Below, piece after piece: positions 5,795 to 6,449 of a stretch of DNA of 6,449 nt. Position numbers and translations under genes: made by a program. This stretch comes from Bryobacterales bacterium. Lineage in GTDB: Bacteria; Acidobacteriota; Terriglobia; Bryobacterales; Bryobacteraceae. The notes below the pieces were generated by a model. It had not been told where the DNA came from and ran no database searches. It saw nothing but the letters and a program-made list of their open reading frames with translations. The first letter of the stretch is position 1; every line of letters starts with the position of its first letter. The DNA lies in assembly GCA_025456495.1 (NCBI GenBank), contig JALOKO010000235.1, positions 1 to 6,449 of the forward strand, given 5' to 3'.

Positions 5795-6449
5795 ATGCAA
5801 CGACGACAGTTCTTAAGAAGCAGCGTGCTGGGCTCAGTGGGACTGGCCGCGCTAGGCGCCAGCGCTTGCCGCTCAGCGGACGCCCACCCGAACATCCTGG
5901 TGATACTCACCGACGACCAGGGTTGGGGCGACCTTAGCGTGCATGGCAACACGAACCTGGCCACGCCGCATGTGGACTCGCTGGCCAAGGATGGCGCGCT
6001 GTTTGAGCATTTCTATGTGTGCGCGGTCTGCGCTCCCACGCGGGCGGAGTTCCTCACCGGGCGGTACCATCCGCGGGGAGGGGTGCGCGGCGTCAGCACG
6101 GGAGCTGAGCGCCTGAACCTGGAAGAACGCACGATTGCCAATTACCTGCAGGATGCCGGCTACGCCACAGCTTGCTTCGGGAAGTGGCACAACGGAAGCC
6201 AACATCCCTATCACCCCAATGGACGGGGCTTCCAGGAATACTATGGCTTCACTTCGGGACACTGGGGCGACTACTTTGACCCGGAACTGGACCACAATGG
6301 CGAACTCACCACCGGCAAGGGCTTCCTGGTGGACGACCTCACTGACCACGCCATCGCCTTCATGCGCAACCACCGGGAGAGGCCCTTCTTTTGCTATCTG
6401 CCGTTGAACACGCCGCATTCGCCCATGCAGGTGCCGGACCGGTTCTACG
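5795..6449 (+). CDS. Tat-exported sulfatase (formylglycine type), 3' end cut by the window
   Basis: This sulfatase hydrolyses sulfate esters of an unknown substrate outside the cytoplasm. Only the first 218 residues are present; the frame is open to the edge, and family members are usually about 450-550 residues. The N-terminus carries a twin-arginine signal (RRQFLRSS at residues 3-10, then a hydrophobic run to ASAC at 22-25). Cys25 could be a lipid anchor, though the lipobox is poor. The sulfatase fold begins at NILVILTDDQGWGDL (33-47), with D40 and D41 as metal ligands. The active-site motif C79-A-P-T-R83, followed by LTGR (87-90), has the cysteine that is oxidised to formylglycine by FGE or a radical-SAM maturase. 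GKWH (129-132) supplies the conserved Lys and His, and NTPHSP (205-210) a further active-site His. No maturase gene is visible here. Carbohydrate sulfatase activity is likely from context in such bacteria, but substrate cannot be told from this part. Confidence 0.93.
   Translation, partial: MQRRQFLRSSVLGSVGLAALGASACRSADAHPNILVILTDDQGWGDLSVHGNTNLATPHVDSLAKDGALFEHFYVCAVCAPTRAEFLTGRYHPRGGVRGVSTGAERLNLEERTIANYLQDAGYATACFGKWHNGSQHPYHPNGRGFQEYYGFTSGHWGDYFDPELDHNGELTTGKGFLVDDLTDHAIAFMRNHRERPFFCYLPLNTPHSPMQVPDRFY

Noticed and set aside
5866..5869. Lipobox in the sulfatase signal peptide
   Set aside because: ASAC has alanine where leucine, valine or isoleucine is expected at -3, so lipidation is possible but not supported enough to call.
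5873..6418. 181-codon minus-strand open frame
   Set aside because: It is antisense to the sulfatase, whose frame carries the full set of family motifs.

Overview
The window is a GC-rich bacterial segment. It holds four supported protein genes (one running off the right edge) and a gene-poor left flank of about 850 bases. The gene content is a glucuronokinase-like GHMP kinase, a bacterial Dtd, a secreted protein with a planctomycete/acidobacterial-style C-terminal cytochrome c domain, and a Tat-exported sulfatase. This points to a soil or sediment Acidobacteriota (Solibacter/Bryobacter-like) or, second choice, a Planctomycetota/Verrucomicrobiota member. That assignment is inference from protein flavour, not from a search.

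Layout. Positions 1-846 contain no gene I can support. They carry a six-copy 17-bp tandem repeat (167-268) and a well-formed intrinsic terminator on the minus strand (611-647), which probably ends the transcript of the kinase gene. The kinase (847-1854, minus) resembles plant glucuronokinase. It is divergent from dtd (1884-2321, plus) across only 29 bp. After dtd comes a 1077-residue exported protein (2400-5633, plus). It is built from a signal peptide, a beta-rich and PPC-like N-terminal part, a first CxxCH haem site, a terpene-cyclase-like alpha-toroid segment, HEAT repeats, a Pro/Ala linker and a C-terminal CxxCH cytochrome domain. The gap 5634-5794 holds a three-copy 10-bp repeat and two mutually exclusive hairpins immediately upstream of a strong Shine-Dalgarno. 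The sulfatase (5795 to the end) then begins; the visible 218 residues include an intact formylglycine motif.

How the genes fit together. Dtd is a housekeeping proofreading enzyme and probably an unrelated neighbour. The kinase (phosphorylation of a sugar or uronic acid) and the sulfatase (desulfation of an extracytoplasmic substrate) are both compatible with use of sulfated or uronate-bearing polysaccharides, but nothing in the sequence links them directly. The di-haem multidomain protein is the least understood item and the best candidate for undescribed biology. No mobile element, CRISPR array, tRNA or rRNA was seen.
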